Source: Aequorivita vladivostokensis (lineage in GTDB: Bacteria > Bacteroidota > Bacteroidia > Flavobacteriales > Flavobacteriaceae). Taken from it: a DNA stretch of 64,000 nucleotides. Below the pieces are notes generated by a model. The model was not told the DNA's origin, ran no database searches, and worked only from the letters and a program-made list of their open reading frames with translations. Where the stretch lies: NCBI RefSeq assembly GCF_000952855.1, contig NZ_JSVU01000004.1, positions 1 to 64,000 on the forward strand. Direction: 5' to 3'. Below, one piece after another: positions 45,087-54,447 of the stretch (position 1 is the stretch's first letter; each line of letters opens with the position of its first letter). A program made the position numbers and the translations under genes.

Positions 45087-45132
45087 ATAGATAAAACCTT
45101 ATATTTGGGACACTTCAAAAAAATAATGATCT

Positions 45133-45573
45133 ATGTACACAACTATTCAATTTATTCATTCCTATTGGGCCTATTTAGTGCTGCTTATCGTGTTGCTCGC
45201 AACGTTCAATGCACTGGCGGGATTTTTCTCAAAAAGAGAATACGGGGCAAAGGATTTTAGAATTTCGCTTTTTGCACTTATCGTAACCCATATCCAATTG
45301 CTCATTGGGCTCGTGCTTTATTTTGTATCACCTTTAGGTTTACAGAATATCACCAACTCGGGAATGGGCGTTGTAATGAAAGATTCCACCGCACGTCTGT
45401 ATGCCGTAGAACATCCATTGATTATGATTTTGACCGTGGTATTTATAACTATTGGCTATTCAAAACACAAAAAGAAGCTGCTCTCCAGCGGCAAGTTTAA
45501 AACCCTTGCAATTTTCTATACCATTGCTTTGGTTTTAATGCTAAGCAGAATACCGTGGAACGATTGGTTTTAA
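45133..45573 (+). CDS. four-helix membrane protein, unknown
   Basis: 146 residues with four predicted membrane helices at about 10-30, 45-65, 90-110 and 122-138. The pattern of His in FIHSYWAYLVL, LIVTHIQLLIGL and AVEHPLIMIL recalls cytochrome-b-like or CopD-type haem-binding helices, but no named family is recognised. It is a single gene between two terminator-like palindromes. Confidence 0.72.
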   Translation: MYTTIQFIHSYWAYLVLLIVLLATFNALAGFFSKREYGAKDFRISLFALIVTHIQLLIGLVLYFVSPLGLQNITNSGMGVVMKDSTARLYAVEHPLIMILTVVFITIGYSKHKKKLLSSGKFKTLAIFYTIALVLMLSRIPWNDWF

Positions 45574-45594
45574 GAAAGACTTGTATTCGTAAAT

Positions 45595-45634
45595 AAAAAA
45601 GGAGGCGCGCAATTAATTGCGCGCCTCCTTTTTT
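45595..45634. terminator. bidirectional terminator, perfect 20-bp inverted repeat (REP-like core)
   Basis: A run, then GGAGGCGCGCAATT / AATTGCGCGCCTCC, then T run; the dyad is perfect. It sits between convergent genes and suits both. Its core GGCGCGCAATT is close to the palindrome at 29380-29399. Confidence 0.95.
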
Positions 45635-45646
45635 TGAAATGGCAGT

Positions 45647-46693
45647 CTATTTTTCTTTTATCAAATAAATAAACACCGGAAAGTGATCACTATAACCACC
45701 GGTGTATCCATTCACAAAACTTCGAAACGGATAGCCTTTGTACTGTCCACGTGGGGTGGCAAGATAGTTTTTATTGAAAATGCCTGCCTTGTAAAAACGA
45801 TAGCTGGAGTACTCCTTTTTTGTCAGTTCGGTAGAGATAATAATTTGATCAAAAAGGTTCCAGCCATCCCTATACGCCAAGGTGCCCAATCCTTTTTTGA
45901 ACATATCCTCCATAGGATTGTACAACTCTTTCAGTTTCATATCCTCACGTTCACTTTTGGCCTTTAAAATGTCCTTAACGCTTTGGTTTGTGGGGTCATC
46001 ATTCAAATCGCCCATGGTAATTATTTTGGCGTACGGGTCCTCACTGAACAACGAATCCATGATATGCCTATTGAGTTCTGCAGCCTTTATGCGCTTTGGC
46101 CTGCTCCGGGCTTCGCCGCCACTGCGCGAAGGCCAGTGGTTCACGATTACATGTATCTTTTCGCCATCCAGCATGCCGCTTACCAAGAGTTGGTCTCTGG
46201 TATAAATTCGCTTGCTGCGATCCTCGTCATCATAAAGCAACAGCTCGTAGGCTTTATAATTGGTGGGAGTAAATAATTTTTTCTGATATAGTAGCGCCAC
46301 ATCGATCCCGCGGCGGTCGGGACTGTCAAAATGTACAATGCCGTAATCTTTGGATACCAAGGGGGCCTGGTTTAAAAGGTCCTCGAGCACACGGCGGTTT
46401 TCAATTTCGCTGAGGCCAATAATCGTAGGGGAAGTTCCAGTAACGTCCTCACCAATCTCTGAAATAACTTTGGCCATATTGGCCAATTTTGCTTCGTAAA
46501 TTTCTTGGGTCCAATGATCCTTTCCCTCTGGGGTACGGTCATCGTCAAAAATTAGTGGATCGTCTTCGTAGTCAAAAAGGTTCTCAACGTTGTAAAAGGC
46601 TATTGTTGTTACTTTGTACTGCTTCTCGTTCTGGCCAAAAGAGACCGCACATATAAGCAGGGTAAAAGAGAAAAACCAATGGGGTAATTTCAT
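45647..46693 (-). CDS. secreted endonuclease/exonuclease/phosphatase family protein
   Basis: Signal peptide at 1-20 (ends SFGQ). DNase I-like fold with the catalytic series FYNVENLFD near 33-41, GLSEIEN near 93, DSPDRRGIDVALLY near 123-136, VNHWPSRSGGE, GDLNDDP and SDHFPVF near the end. Such enzymes cleave phosphodiesters in DNA, RNA or sugar-phosphates outside the cell. Divergent from a TonB receptor and DUF5689 lipoprotein. I infer that it releases nucleotides or phosphate for uptake. Confidence 0.9.
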   Translation of the reverse strand: MKLPHWFFSFTLLICAVSFGQNEKQYKVTTIAFYNVENLFDYEDDPLIFDDDRTPEGKDHWTQEIYEAKLANMAKVISEIGEDVTGTSPTIIGLSEIENRRVLEDLLNQAPLVSKDYGIVHFDSPDRRGIDVALLYQKKLFTPTNYKAYELLLYDDEDRSKRIYTRDQLLVSGMLDGEKIHVIVNHWPSRSGGEARSRPKRIKAAELNRHIMDSLFSEDPYAKIITMGDLNDDPTNQSVKDILKAKSEREDMKLKELYNPMEDMFKKGLGTLAYRDGWNLFDQIIISTELTKKEYSSYRFYKAGIFNKNYLATPRGQYKGYPFRSFVNGYTGGYSDHFPVFIYLIKEK

Positions 46694-46743
46694 AATGTTA
46701 TTTAAAAGTTACGTGTTTATAAAGTTTTATTCATTAATAGGGC

Positions 46744-46751
46744 CAAAAGTA
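46744..46751 (-). promoter_or_regulatory. -7 element of the nuclease gene
   Basis: CAAAAGTA on the plus strand, TACTTTTG on the minus. About 50 bases upstream of the minus-strand start. Confidence 0.5.
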
Positions 46752-46771
46752 GTTATTTCATTTAAAAAATT

Positions 46772-46779
46772 TATTTTTG
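46772..46779 (+). promoter_or_regulatory. -7 element of the second TonB receptor gene
   Basis: TATTTTTG, 47 bases before the ATG at 46827. It faces away from the minus-strand element about 20 bases to its left. Confidence 0.5.
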
Positions 46780-46826
46780 CACCCTATTTTAAAGCTATTC
46801 TTAATATTCAAACTTTAAATCTTAGA

Positions 46827-49613
46827 ATGAACAAATTCATTTTTACTTTATTGGTTTTTTCAGGCTTTTCATTATTTGCCCAAGAAGCCGTAATTACTGG
46901 TAGTGTGCTCGACACCAATTCCAGCGAACCGATCCCGGACGTGCAGGTTAACCTCGTAAACAGTATTTTCAGCACCGCCACCAATGCTGAAGGAACTTTT
47001 TCTTTTTCGCAGAAAAATCTTCCACAGGGTGAGCAGGTCTTGGAGCTGTCTAAACCAGGCTACCTTACGCTAAGGATTCCTGTTACCATACAGAACACTG
47101 CTCCCGTAACCCTGGAGTCTATCTTGATGGAAGTTGATCTTACAGAGGTAGAAGCGCAAATAGGCGTAATCAGTCTTTCCGATGACCAATTGGACGAAGA
47201 CGATGGCACCGCCTATAACGTTTCGGGCCTATTGCAAGCTTCTAAGGATGTTTTTCTTAATGCGGCGTCGTATGACTTTAGCGCTACTTTTTTCCGACCA
47301 AGAGGCTACGATTCCGAAGATGGAAAAGTACTTATCAACGGTCTGGAGATGAACAAACTCTACAACGGAAGACCACAATGGTCCAACTGGGGCGGTCTAA
47401 ATGATGTGCAGCGAAACCAGATGTTCTCTATGGGTACTTCGGCAAACGAGTTCAACTTCGGGCATCTTGCTGGAACTACAAACATTATAATGAGAGCCTC
47501 CCAATATCGCAAAGGTGGGCGTCTTTCTTATGCCACCAGCAACCGAAGCTATCGCGGCCGGGTTATGGGCTCCTATAACAGTGGTTTGCTTCCCAGCGGA
47601 TGGGCATATTCGGTTTTGCTGGCCAGACGTTTTGGGGAAGAAGGATATAACGACGGAAGTCTTTATGACGCCAATTCGTTTTTTGCCTCGGTTGAAAAAA
47701 AGCTTAACGATGCGCACAGTTTAAACCTTACCGCATTCTACACGCCTAACCGTAGAGGAAAATCATCACCCAATACGCAAGAAGTTTACGATTTAAAGGG
47801 AACACGCTACAATGCCTATTGGGGAGAGCAGGATGGTGAAATTCGCAACTCGCGTATTAAAGAGGTTGAAGAGCCCGTAATTATGCTAAACCATTTCTGG
47901 GATATTTCAGAAAAAACGCAGCTTAATACCAATGTAGGTTATCAATTCGGAAAAACAGGAAACAGCCGTTTGGGATATGACAATGCTCCTAACCCAGACC
48001 CTACTTACTATCAAAAACTGCCCAGTTTCTTTTTGGCAGATCCCAACGGACCAAATTACGGCGGGGCCTACCAAGCCTATTCAGAATTTGTGAATGATGG
48101 GCAAATAGACTGGCAGAATATTTATGAAACAAACATTTTCTATGGCGGTACATCGCGTTACTATTTATACGAAGATAGAAATGACGACAAGCAACTTTCC
48201 GCGAACACTATTTTGAATTCGCAGATTACTGACCATATAGATATTACCGCTTCCTTGAATTACCGAAACCTTAAATCCGACAATTTTGCAAATATGATTG
48301 ATTTGTTGGGTGGTAACGGATACCTGGATGTGGATAGTTTTTCTCTTGGCGATGCGGCACAAAACGACTTGAACAACCCAAACCGTGTTGTGGGCGAGGA
48401 CGATATGTTCAAATATCATTATGAATTGGATGCGAGTGACTATAGCGGTTTCGCCCAAGCCCAGTTTTCATATTCAAAAGTAGATTTTTATTTAGCAGGT
48501 AAAGTGGGCCAAACTTCTTATCAACGAAATGGTCTATACCGAAATGGTAATTTCCCGGATAATTCTTTCGGAGAAAGTGAGAAACTGGACTTTACAACCT
48601 ACGGAGGTAAGGCAGGAGCTACGTACAAGTTAACAGGTAGACACGCTTTTGAGGTTAATACAGCATACTTTACCGATGCCCCTACCCTGCGCAATTCATT
48701 TTCAAACTCACGCCAGAACAACGCCACAGTTAACGATCTTAGCTTGGAAAGAGACATCCTAAACACTGAGAAGAATATAAGCGTGGACGGAAGCTATATT
48801 TTCCGCTCACCAATTGTTAAGGCACGTTTAACCGGATATTACACCTTAATGCAGGATGCTACTGAAATTTCCTTCTATTATTTAGATGGGGTTTACGCGC
48901 GTGGTGGTACTCAAAACGATGGAAGCGATAACGCATTCGTACAGGAAATACTCACTGGAATAGATAAGAAGAATATTGGTGCCGAATTGGGGATAGAAGC
49001 TCAAATTACTCCAACCATCAAGTTAAAGGGAGCCGCCGCTTATGGACAGAACACTTATGACAATAATCCGGAGCTGTATTTAACCTCAGACGATTTCAAA
49101 AGTGCTTATGAATACTACGGGCCATCGTCATTAAAGGATTATAAAATTGCCGGAGGTCCGCAACAGGCGTACCAGATAGGTTTTGAGTATCGCGATCCAG
49201 ATTTCTGGTGGGTAGGCGCAACTACCAATTATTTTAACAATGCCTATATTGATATTTCGCCAATTACCCGAACTGCTAATTTCTACACAGACCCTAGTGA
49301 TGGTATGCCCTTTAACGATTACGATCCGGCCGTAGCAAGGGAGTTGCTGAAACAAGAGAAATTCGATGACTATATGCTGGTAAACGTTGTAGGCGGGAAA
49401 TCATGGAAAATTAAGGATTACTATGTAGGCTTCTTTGCAACGGTAAACAACATTTTGGACAAGCAGTATAAAACCGGCGGGTTTGAACAGGGTAGAAACG
49501 GAAACTTTAGGGCGCTTCGTGATGACGCACAAAATGACACTCCCGTATTTGGTTCAAAATACTGGTATGGCTATGGAACAACCTATTATTTAAACCTTTA
49601 CGTTAGATTTTAA
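46827..49613 (+). CDS. TonB-dependent receptor with carboxypeptidase-D-like domain, partner of the DUF5689 lipoprotein
   Basis: About 928 residues from the ATG at 46827 (MNKFIFTLL...). The frame is open upstream to 46614 but that part overlaps the divergent nuclease gene and both promoters. Signal peptide, carboxypeptidase-like domain at about 20-100 (VITGSVLDTNSSEPIPDVQV), plug with FFRPRGYDSEDGKVLINGLEMN near 155-175, barrel to the C-terminal Phe. Its partner lipoprotein is 31 bases downstream. Likely imports products of the neighbouring secreted nuclease; this is inferred from gene order. Confidence 0.9.
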   Translation: MNKFIFTLLVFSGFSLFAQEAVITGSVLDTNSSEPIPDVQVNLVNSIFSTATNAEGTFSFSQKNLPQGEQVLELSKPGYLTLRIPVTIQNTAPVTLESILMEVDLTEVEAQIGVISLSDDQLDEDDGTAYNVSGLLQASKDVFLNAASYDFSATFFRPRGYDSEDGKVLINGLEMNKLYNGRPQWSNWGGLNDVQRNQMFSMGTSANEFNFGHLAGTTNIIMRASQYRKGGRLSYATSNRSYRGRVMGSYNSGLLPSGWAYSVLLARRFGEEGYNDGSLYDANSFFASVEKKLNDAHSLNLTAFYTPNRRGKSSPNTQEVYDLKGTRYNAYWGEQDGEIRNSRIKEVEEPVIMLNHFWDISEKTQLNTNVGYQFGKTGNSRLGYDNAPNPDPTYYQKLPSFFLADPNGPNYGGAYQAYSEFVNDGQIDWQNIYETNIFYGGTSRYYLYEDRNDDKQLSANTILNSQITDHIDITASLNYRNLKSDNFANMIDLLGGNGYLDVDSFSLGDAAQNDLNNPNRVVGEDDMFKYHYELDASDYSGFAQAQFSYSKVDFYLAGKVGQTSYQRNGLYRNGNFPDNSFGESEKLDFTTYGGKAGATYKLTGRHAFEVNTAYFTDAPTLRNSFSNSRQNNATVNDLSLERDILNTEKNISVDGSYIFRSPIVKARLTGYYTLMQDATEISFYYLDGVYARGGTQNDGSDNAFVQEILTGIDKKNIGAELGIEAQITPTIKLKGAAAYGQNTYDNNPELYLTSDDFKSAYEYYGPSSLKDYKIAGGPQQAYQIGFEYRDPDFWWVGATTNYFNNAYIDISPITRTANFYTDPSDGMPFNDYDPAVARELLKQEKFDDYMLVNVVGGKSWKIKDYYVGFFATVNNILDKQYKTGGFEQGRNGNFRALRDDAQNDTPVFGSKYWYGYGTTYYLNLYVRF

Positions 49614-49644
49614 TTAAGAAAAAAAGCATTAAATTTATATACAG

Positions 49645-51042
49645 ATGAAAAATTTAAAGAACATAAAACTTTTACCATTCCTATTCTTCTTAGGAATAAT
49701 TGCTACTTCCTGTGTGCAGGATGATGATTATAACATTCCTGAAATTAACCTGGAAGAACCCAACATAAACGTAAATTCAAGCATAGGCGCGGTTAAGGCT
49801 ATCTACGGAGGCTTTGAGCCTAAGATTGTTGAAGCGGGCGATGGTTCACAGACAGAGATGTTTATTGAGGGCTATGTAGTTTCAAGCGATGAGTCTGGCA
49901 ATTACTACAAGCAACTTATCATTCAGGATAAGCCGGAAAATCCCACTGCTGGAATTTCCATTTCTACCAACGCCACAGACCTTTATACCAAATATGAGCC
50001 AGGCCGTAAGATCTACTTCCGTGTAGATGGTTTGTACATTGGGCTATACGCAGGCTTGCCCACCTTGGGAACACAAAATGGTGACGAGATTGGCCGTATG
50101 GAAATTGAAGATTTTGAGTCGCGCATTTATCGTTCCCTTGAAAGCGTAGACTTAGTGCCTAAAGTTATCTCTATTACTGAAGCCCAGATTGCGCCAGATA
50201 ATGATCCATACTTAAATCCATATTTGAGTACATTAATCCAGTTTCAGGATGTTCAATTCCCCAATGGCGTGGCCGGTGTGGAATCCTACGGAAATTTGAA
50301 TAATACATTCGGGGTGAACAGAAATGTGGAGAACTGTGAAGGCAACTCAATCATTCTTAGAACAAGTGGATTTGCAGATTTCAAAAACCTTACCCTTCCC
50401 GAGGGCAATGGTAGCTTAACAGCTATTTTAAGTGTTTTCAACGACGATTTCCAAGTGTTTATCCGTGATACTAATGATGTGGATATGACCGGCGAACGTT
50501 GCGGCAATGGCGGGCCCATAGATGCACTTGAGCTTCCTTTTACCCAGGATTTTGAATCTCAAAATTCAGGTACTGGCGCCAGCGTTAATATTGCGGGATG
50601 GACTAACGTAAACGTAAATGGCGGAACCAGACAATGGGAAGTAAGAGCGTTCGACAACAATCAATACGCCCAGACTTCTGCCTACAACTCAAACGAGAAT
50701 CCGTATGAAGTGTGGTTGGTTACCCCCGGGCTTATTTTGCCAAGTGGCTCTAGCCCAACCCTTTCTTTTGAAACCAACGACGGGTTTAACAACGGCGCGG
50801 CACTTACCGTAAAGGTCTCAACAGATTTTACCGGCGATGTTACCACCGCTACCTGGACCAACCTTAGCGCTACCATTTCCAGCGGAAACTCCAGTGGTTA
50901 TGGCGACGAGTTTACCCCTTCAGGCGACGTGGACCTTTCGGCATACGCCGGCCAAGTGGTTTATATTGCTTACCAATATGAAGGCGCGTCCAACGGTACT
51001 ACCACAACCTACCAAATAGATAATGTTTCTGTAGTGGAATAG
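49645..51042 (+). CDS. DUF5689 lipoprotein with choice-of-anchor J domain
   Basis: Signal peptide with lipobox IATSC; the acidic QDDDY after it suggests surface export. DUF5689 part at about 45-285 (FIEGYVVSSDESGNYYKQLIIQD, YEPGRKIYFRVDGLYIG, and a C-terminal VFNDDFQVFIRDTNDVDM), an OB-like fold seen in surface proteins. Residues about 295-465 form a choice-of-anchor J (jelly-roll) domain, FTQDFESQNSG to YQIDNVSVVE. I infer that it is the lid or substrate binder for the adjacent receptor, analogous to SusD. Confidence 0.9.
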   Translation: MKNLKNIKLLPFLFFLGIIATSCVQDDDYNIPEINLEEPNINVNSSIGAVKAIYGGFEPKIVEAGDGSQTEMFIEGYVVSSDESGNYYKQLIIQDKPENPTAGISISTNATDLYTKYEPGRKIYFRVDGLYIGLYAGLPTLGTQNGDEIGRMEIEDFESRIYRSLESVDLVPKVISITEAQIAPDNDPYLNPYLSTLIQFQDVQFPNGVAGVESYGNLNNTFGVNRNVENCEGNSIILRTSGFADFKNLTLPEGNGSLTAILSVFNDDFQVFIRDTNDVDMTGERCGNGGPIDALELPFTQDFESQNSGTGASVNIAGWTNVNVNGGTRQWEVRAFDNNQYAQTSAYNSNENPYEVWLVTPGLILPSGSSPTLSFETNDGFNNGAALTVKVSTDFTGDVTTATWTNLSATISSGNSSGYGDEFTPSGDVDLSAYAGQVVYIAYQYEGASNGTTTTYQIDNVSVVE

Positions 51043-51063
51043 GGATTAATAATAAAATTATAT

Positions 51064-51100
51064 AGAGCTGCAAGTAAACTTTTACTTGCAGCTTTTTTTT
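51064..51100 (+). terminator. terminator after the DUF5689 gene
   Basis: Stem AGCTGCAAGTAAA / TTTACTTGCAGCT and a run of eight T. Confidence 0.95.
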
Positions 51101-51505
51101 GAGATATATTGGAACTGATTTATAAGCTATAATCCTCCCCTAGGACGGTCGTTAAAACTTGTATAACTATATCAGGATTTATTCTTTAACCTGTATAGTT
51201 ATTTTAGGACGGGTCAAGGACGGGTCACAAAAATAACCAAGCCAAGGATACTCCATAGCAAAGCCATAGCAAAGCCATAGCAAAGTCATTAAAACGTAAG
51301 AAAATAGCCCTTTTTTCCTACAAAATTAATTCATTCGAATTTCGCCTATCAATCCGACCAAAAAATTTAAATAGTAGCAGCTCTGAAATCTCTAAAAAGG
51401 CATTTAATATTCAAGTTCTTCGCTATCGATCGATTGCCTCATTACACTGTTAAAGTAGAAATTTTACACAACTCACAGCTTTCAATTTACCCAAAAGAAA
51501 ACCCC
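51100..51505. other. noncoding element with 11-bp repeats
   Basis: About 400 bases without an ORF that I can support. It contains two tandem copies of AGGACGGGTCA (51206-51227), a related GGACGGTC at about 51143, an imperfect inverted repeat built on TATAACTATA/TATAGTTAT, and three tandem CATAGCAAAGC-type units (51254-51286). Both tandem sets have an 11-bp period. Possible remnant of a mobile element, or a protein-binding site; see findings. Confidence 0.5.
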
Positions 51506-51545
51506 CGCCACATTCCATAACGGAAATGGCAGGGGCTCTTTTTCT
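51506..51545 (-). terminator. terminator of the OmpA operon
   Basis: Stem CCCCGCCA / TGGCAGGGG with internal CATTCC / GGAAATG pairing. Flanks are T-rich on the minus strand. Confidence 0.8.
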
Positions 51546-51581
51546 GGTTGGCTACCAGTTAATATCAATATAAAGTTTTGT

Positions 51582-53468
51582 TTATTTCTTCACCACAATA
51601 AAGTCTGAACGTCTGTTCTGTTGATGTTGAGCTTCGGTACAGGTTGATCCGCAATCCGCAGCGGGACGGCTTTCGCCAAATCCTTGGCCGCTTATACGGT
51701 CCTTGGCAATTCCTTTGGAGATGACGTATTGTACCGTACTTTTGGCACGTCTATCTGAAAGGTCCATATTGTAGGCATCGCTACCACGGTTGTCGGTATG
51801 GCCCTCTACCTTAATTACCATATCCGGGTTTTTCTTCATTAATTCTACCAGCTTGTCAAGTTCAAAAGCAGCCTGTGGCTTGATGTTGTGCTTGTCAAAG
51901 TCGAAGAGGATCGGGTTCAGTTTTACCATTTCGCCTTCCACGATCTGGTCAATGGGTCGCAGGGCAATACGTACGTTTTTCTCGCCACTGCGCTGTGCAG
52001 CAATAGTTTCGGCATTGCTTTCATACCCATCCATAAAAGCCTGTAGTACGTGCGCTTGGTTGCAGGCCACTGCAATGGTGGCTTTTCCATTGGTATCGGT
52101 GGTTTGGCTTTTCAGCTTATTCTCCTTGCTGTCAAAAAGATCCACTCTGGCGCCAGAAAGCGCTGCGCCAGTCTCGGCATCGACTACCAGGGCTAGCAAT
52201 TCGCAGGATTGCATTTTCTGTATTTTGTAGATATCGTCGCTACCCTTCCCCCCCTTTCTGTTAGATGATACGTAACCTTCCTCGGTTGCTGGATAATAAA
52301 CAAATGCGAAATCGTCGTCGCTACTGTTTACGCCCAGACCCAAATTTCTTACTTCTCCAAAACCATCGCCGTTGGCCGCTGCGGCAAAAACGTCCAGTCC
52401 GCCCATACCCAAGTGCGCATCGCTACTAAAGTATAGGGTACCATTGGAATCTACAAAGGGGAAACCTTCCTTGCCTTCCGTGTTGATATTGTCACCAAGG
52501 TTTACGGGCGTGCCGAAAGTACCGTCTTTTGAAATGGATACTTTATAAATGTCTGCCTGGCCTTTGCCGCCGGGGCGGTCGCTTGTAAAGTAAAGCGTGC
52601 TGCCGTCTGGGCTAAGAGCCGGGTGGCTGGTGGAATATTCGCGGTCGTTAAATGGCACTGGCTTAACGTCCTTCCACTCGCCGTTAACGTTTTCGGCGTA
52701 GTAAATGTTCAGCTCGTTGATGCCCTCTTCGCTCTTTTTATACTTGCCGTTGTAGTAATCGTTTCGGTCAAAATACATGCGCTTACCGTCTGCGGTAATG
52801 GCTAGGGTACTCTCGTGGTATTTGGTGTTTACGTCTCCCTTCAAAAGCGATTCGCCTTTAACCGTTCCACCTACCACGGAAGCCATGTAAATATCCAAAA
52901 AAGGTTCTTCGTTCCAGCCGTACTTTTTGCGGGAAGTATTTCTCGCAGAAGTAAAATAGAAATCGCTGCCCACTACGGTACCCCCAAAATCGGAGTACTT
53001 TGAGTTAAGGGCGTCGAGGTTTGTGGCCGCATATTTCTGGGCGTTTTCGTCAATAATTTCCGGTAGATAGTCAGGGTTTTTCATAAACGCTACCGCTCTG
53101 GAATCGTTCGGTTTCATTTCGGCAAACTGCTTCATATAGGTATTGTAATCGGCAAACTTGCCGTTTGCCTTTAACGATTGGGCATAGTTATAAACCGTTT
53201 CGGCAGCTACATCTTTGCGTTTTACCACGCGTTTGTAATAGGTTTCGGCCTTTTTGGTATCGTTAATAAAGTAATAGCTGTTGCCCAGACGGGTAAACAC
53301 GTAGGTGCTGCCCTCGCCCTTATTCAGCAATTTCTGATAGGCTTCAGCGGCATCGGTATATTGCAGGCGGTCGTAATACTGATCGGCCTTTTTTGTTTTA
53401 CTGTTTTGTGCGAAAGCCATTGTGCTGCTTACCGCTATGAGTAAAAGGATTGTATATATCTTGTTCAT
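51582..53468 (-). CDS. OmpA family protein with TPR and PD40-like repeats
   Basis: 628 residues. Signal peptide at 1-20. TPR-like helices at about 25-130, then beta-propeller PD40 repeats to about 415 (FTSARNT, YFDRNDYYNG, ALSPDGSTLYFTSDRPGG). A CarboxypepD-like segment near 425-500 follows, then an OmpA C-terminal peptidoglycan-binding domain from about 515 (ILFDFDKHNIKPQAAFELDKLVELMKKNP, NRGSDAYNMDLSDRRA). This layout resembles PorE-like proteins that tether T9SS or gliding components to peptidoglycan. It is the last gene of the trio. Confidence 0.92.
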   Translation of the reverse strand: MNKIYTILLLIAVSSTMAFAQNSKTKKADQYYDRLQYTDAAEAYQKLLNKGEGSTYVFTRLGNSYYFINDTKKAETYYKRVVKRKDVAAETVYNYAQSLKANGKFADYNTYMKQFAEMKPNDSRAVAFMKNPDYLPEIIDENAQKYAATNLDALNSKYSDFGGTVVGSDFYFTSARNTSRKKYGWNEEPFLDIYMASVVGGTVKGESLLKGDVNTKYHESTLAITADGKRMYFDRNDYYNGKYKKSEEGINELNIYYAENVNGEWKDVKPVPFNDREYSTSHPALSPDGSTLYFTSDRPGGKGQADIYKVSISKDGTFGTPVNLGDNINTEGKEGFPFVDSNGTLYFSSDAHLGMGGLDVFAAAANGDGFGEVRNLGLGVNSSDDDFAFVYYPATEEGYVSSNRKGGKGSDDIYKIQKMQSCELLALVVDAETGAALSGARVDLFDSKENKLKSQTTDTNGKATIAVACNQAHVLQAFMDGYESNAETIAAQRSGEKNVRIALRPIDQIVEGEMVKLNPILFDFDKHNIKPQAAFELDKLVELMKKNPDMVIKVEGHTDNRGSDAYNMDLSDRRAKSTVQYVISKGIAKDRISGQGFGESRPAADCGSTCTEAQHQQNRRSDFIVVKK

Positions 53469-53491
53469 CTTAAATGAAATTTGTTTGGTTA

Positions 53492-54409
53492 TTAGAAGAA
53501 TCTTGGTGAACGTAAAACGCGCGGCTTAAAGAACAGATCGAAGGTCAGCACCACTTCGTGTGAGGCCGGGCCTACTGTTTTAAGGTCGGAGGTTACGTGG
53601 TCATAAGCATAGCCTACGCGGATGTTTGGGGTAATCTGGAACCCAACCAAGCCGCTAAAGGAATCGTCCAATCTGTAGGATGCTCCAAGTTCAAATTTAT
53701 CATAGAACAGCGCGTTCAGGTTTCCATCGTAGGAAACGGGAGCGTCAAAGGCAGATTTCACCATCACGGAAGGCTTCAACTTAAAGTTATCCGAAACTTG
53801 GAAGACATATCCTGCGGTGGCGAAGTAATGGTTGGTCTCGGAACCGTACTTGATTCCGTTTTCATCAAGATGAACGGATTTCAGCATATTAGGAACCGAA
53901 AATCCTACGTAAAACTTATCGCCGTACAGAAAAGCACCTGCCCCGATATTTGGGTAGGTGTTATTTATATCTTCTGAAAAGAAAGGGTCATTTGGATCCT
54001 GGAGTTCCAGACCGCTTAGGCCCACCTCGTGAAAGGTGGCCCCGGCTTTTAGACCCAAGGCAAGTTTTACGGTGCTGCCCAATTGCAGGGTGTAGGAGAA
54101 GTCTGCATATACATTCGTCTCACTTACGGGACCCAACTCGTCTTTTATGGCGGAAAGGCCCAGACCTATTTTATCGCTAATGGGCGAATGTGCCGAAAAG
54201 GTGAAGGTAACTGGGTTATCGTCCATTCCCGACCATTGGTTTCTGTAAAGTGCGGTGAGTGAAAGACTTTCCTTGGAGCCCGCATAGGCTGGGTTCACCA
54301 CGTTCATATTGTACATGTACTGGGTGTATTGGGGGTCCTGCTGCGCTTGTGTTTTCTGAAAGAGCAACCCTGCCATCAATACAATTAGGATATATATATG
54401 TTTTTTCAT
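53492..54409 (-). CDS. PorP/SprF family type IX secretion outer-membrane protein
   Basis: Signal peptide at 1-22, then the family N-terminus QQDPQYTQYMYNMNVVNPAYAGSKESLSLTALYRNQWSG at about 23-60, and a barrel ending FDLFFKPRVLRSPRFF. PorP/SprF proteins act in surface anchoring of specific type B adhesins; in Flavobacterium SprF is needed for SprB secretion. It lies 38 bases downstream of the adhesin gene and 23 bases before the OmpA gene. Confidence 0.94.
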   Translation of the reverse strand: MKKHIYILIVLMAGLLFQKTQAQQDPQYTQYMYNMNVVNPAYAGSKESLSLTALYRNQWSGMDDNPVTFTFSAHSPISDKIGLGLSAIKDELGPVSETNVYADFSYTLQLGSTVKLALGLKAGATFHEVGLSGLELQDPNDPFFSEDINNTYPNIGAGAFLYGDKFYVGFSVPNMLKSVHLDENGIKYGSETNHYFATAGYVFQVSDNFKLKPSVMVKSAFDAPVSYDGNLNALFYDKFELGASYRLDDSFSGLVGFQITPNIRVGYAYDHVTSDLKTVGPASHEVVLTFDLFFKPRVLRSPRFF

Positions 54410-54447
54410 TTTTATCTATTTGGTAGTTAAAAAGTATTTAATGGTTT

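Noticed and set aside
46614-46826. N-terminal extension of the second TonB receptor
   Set aside because: Overlaps the divergent nuclease gene and the promoter elements; a proper signal peptide begins at 46827.
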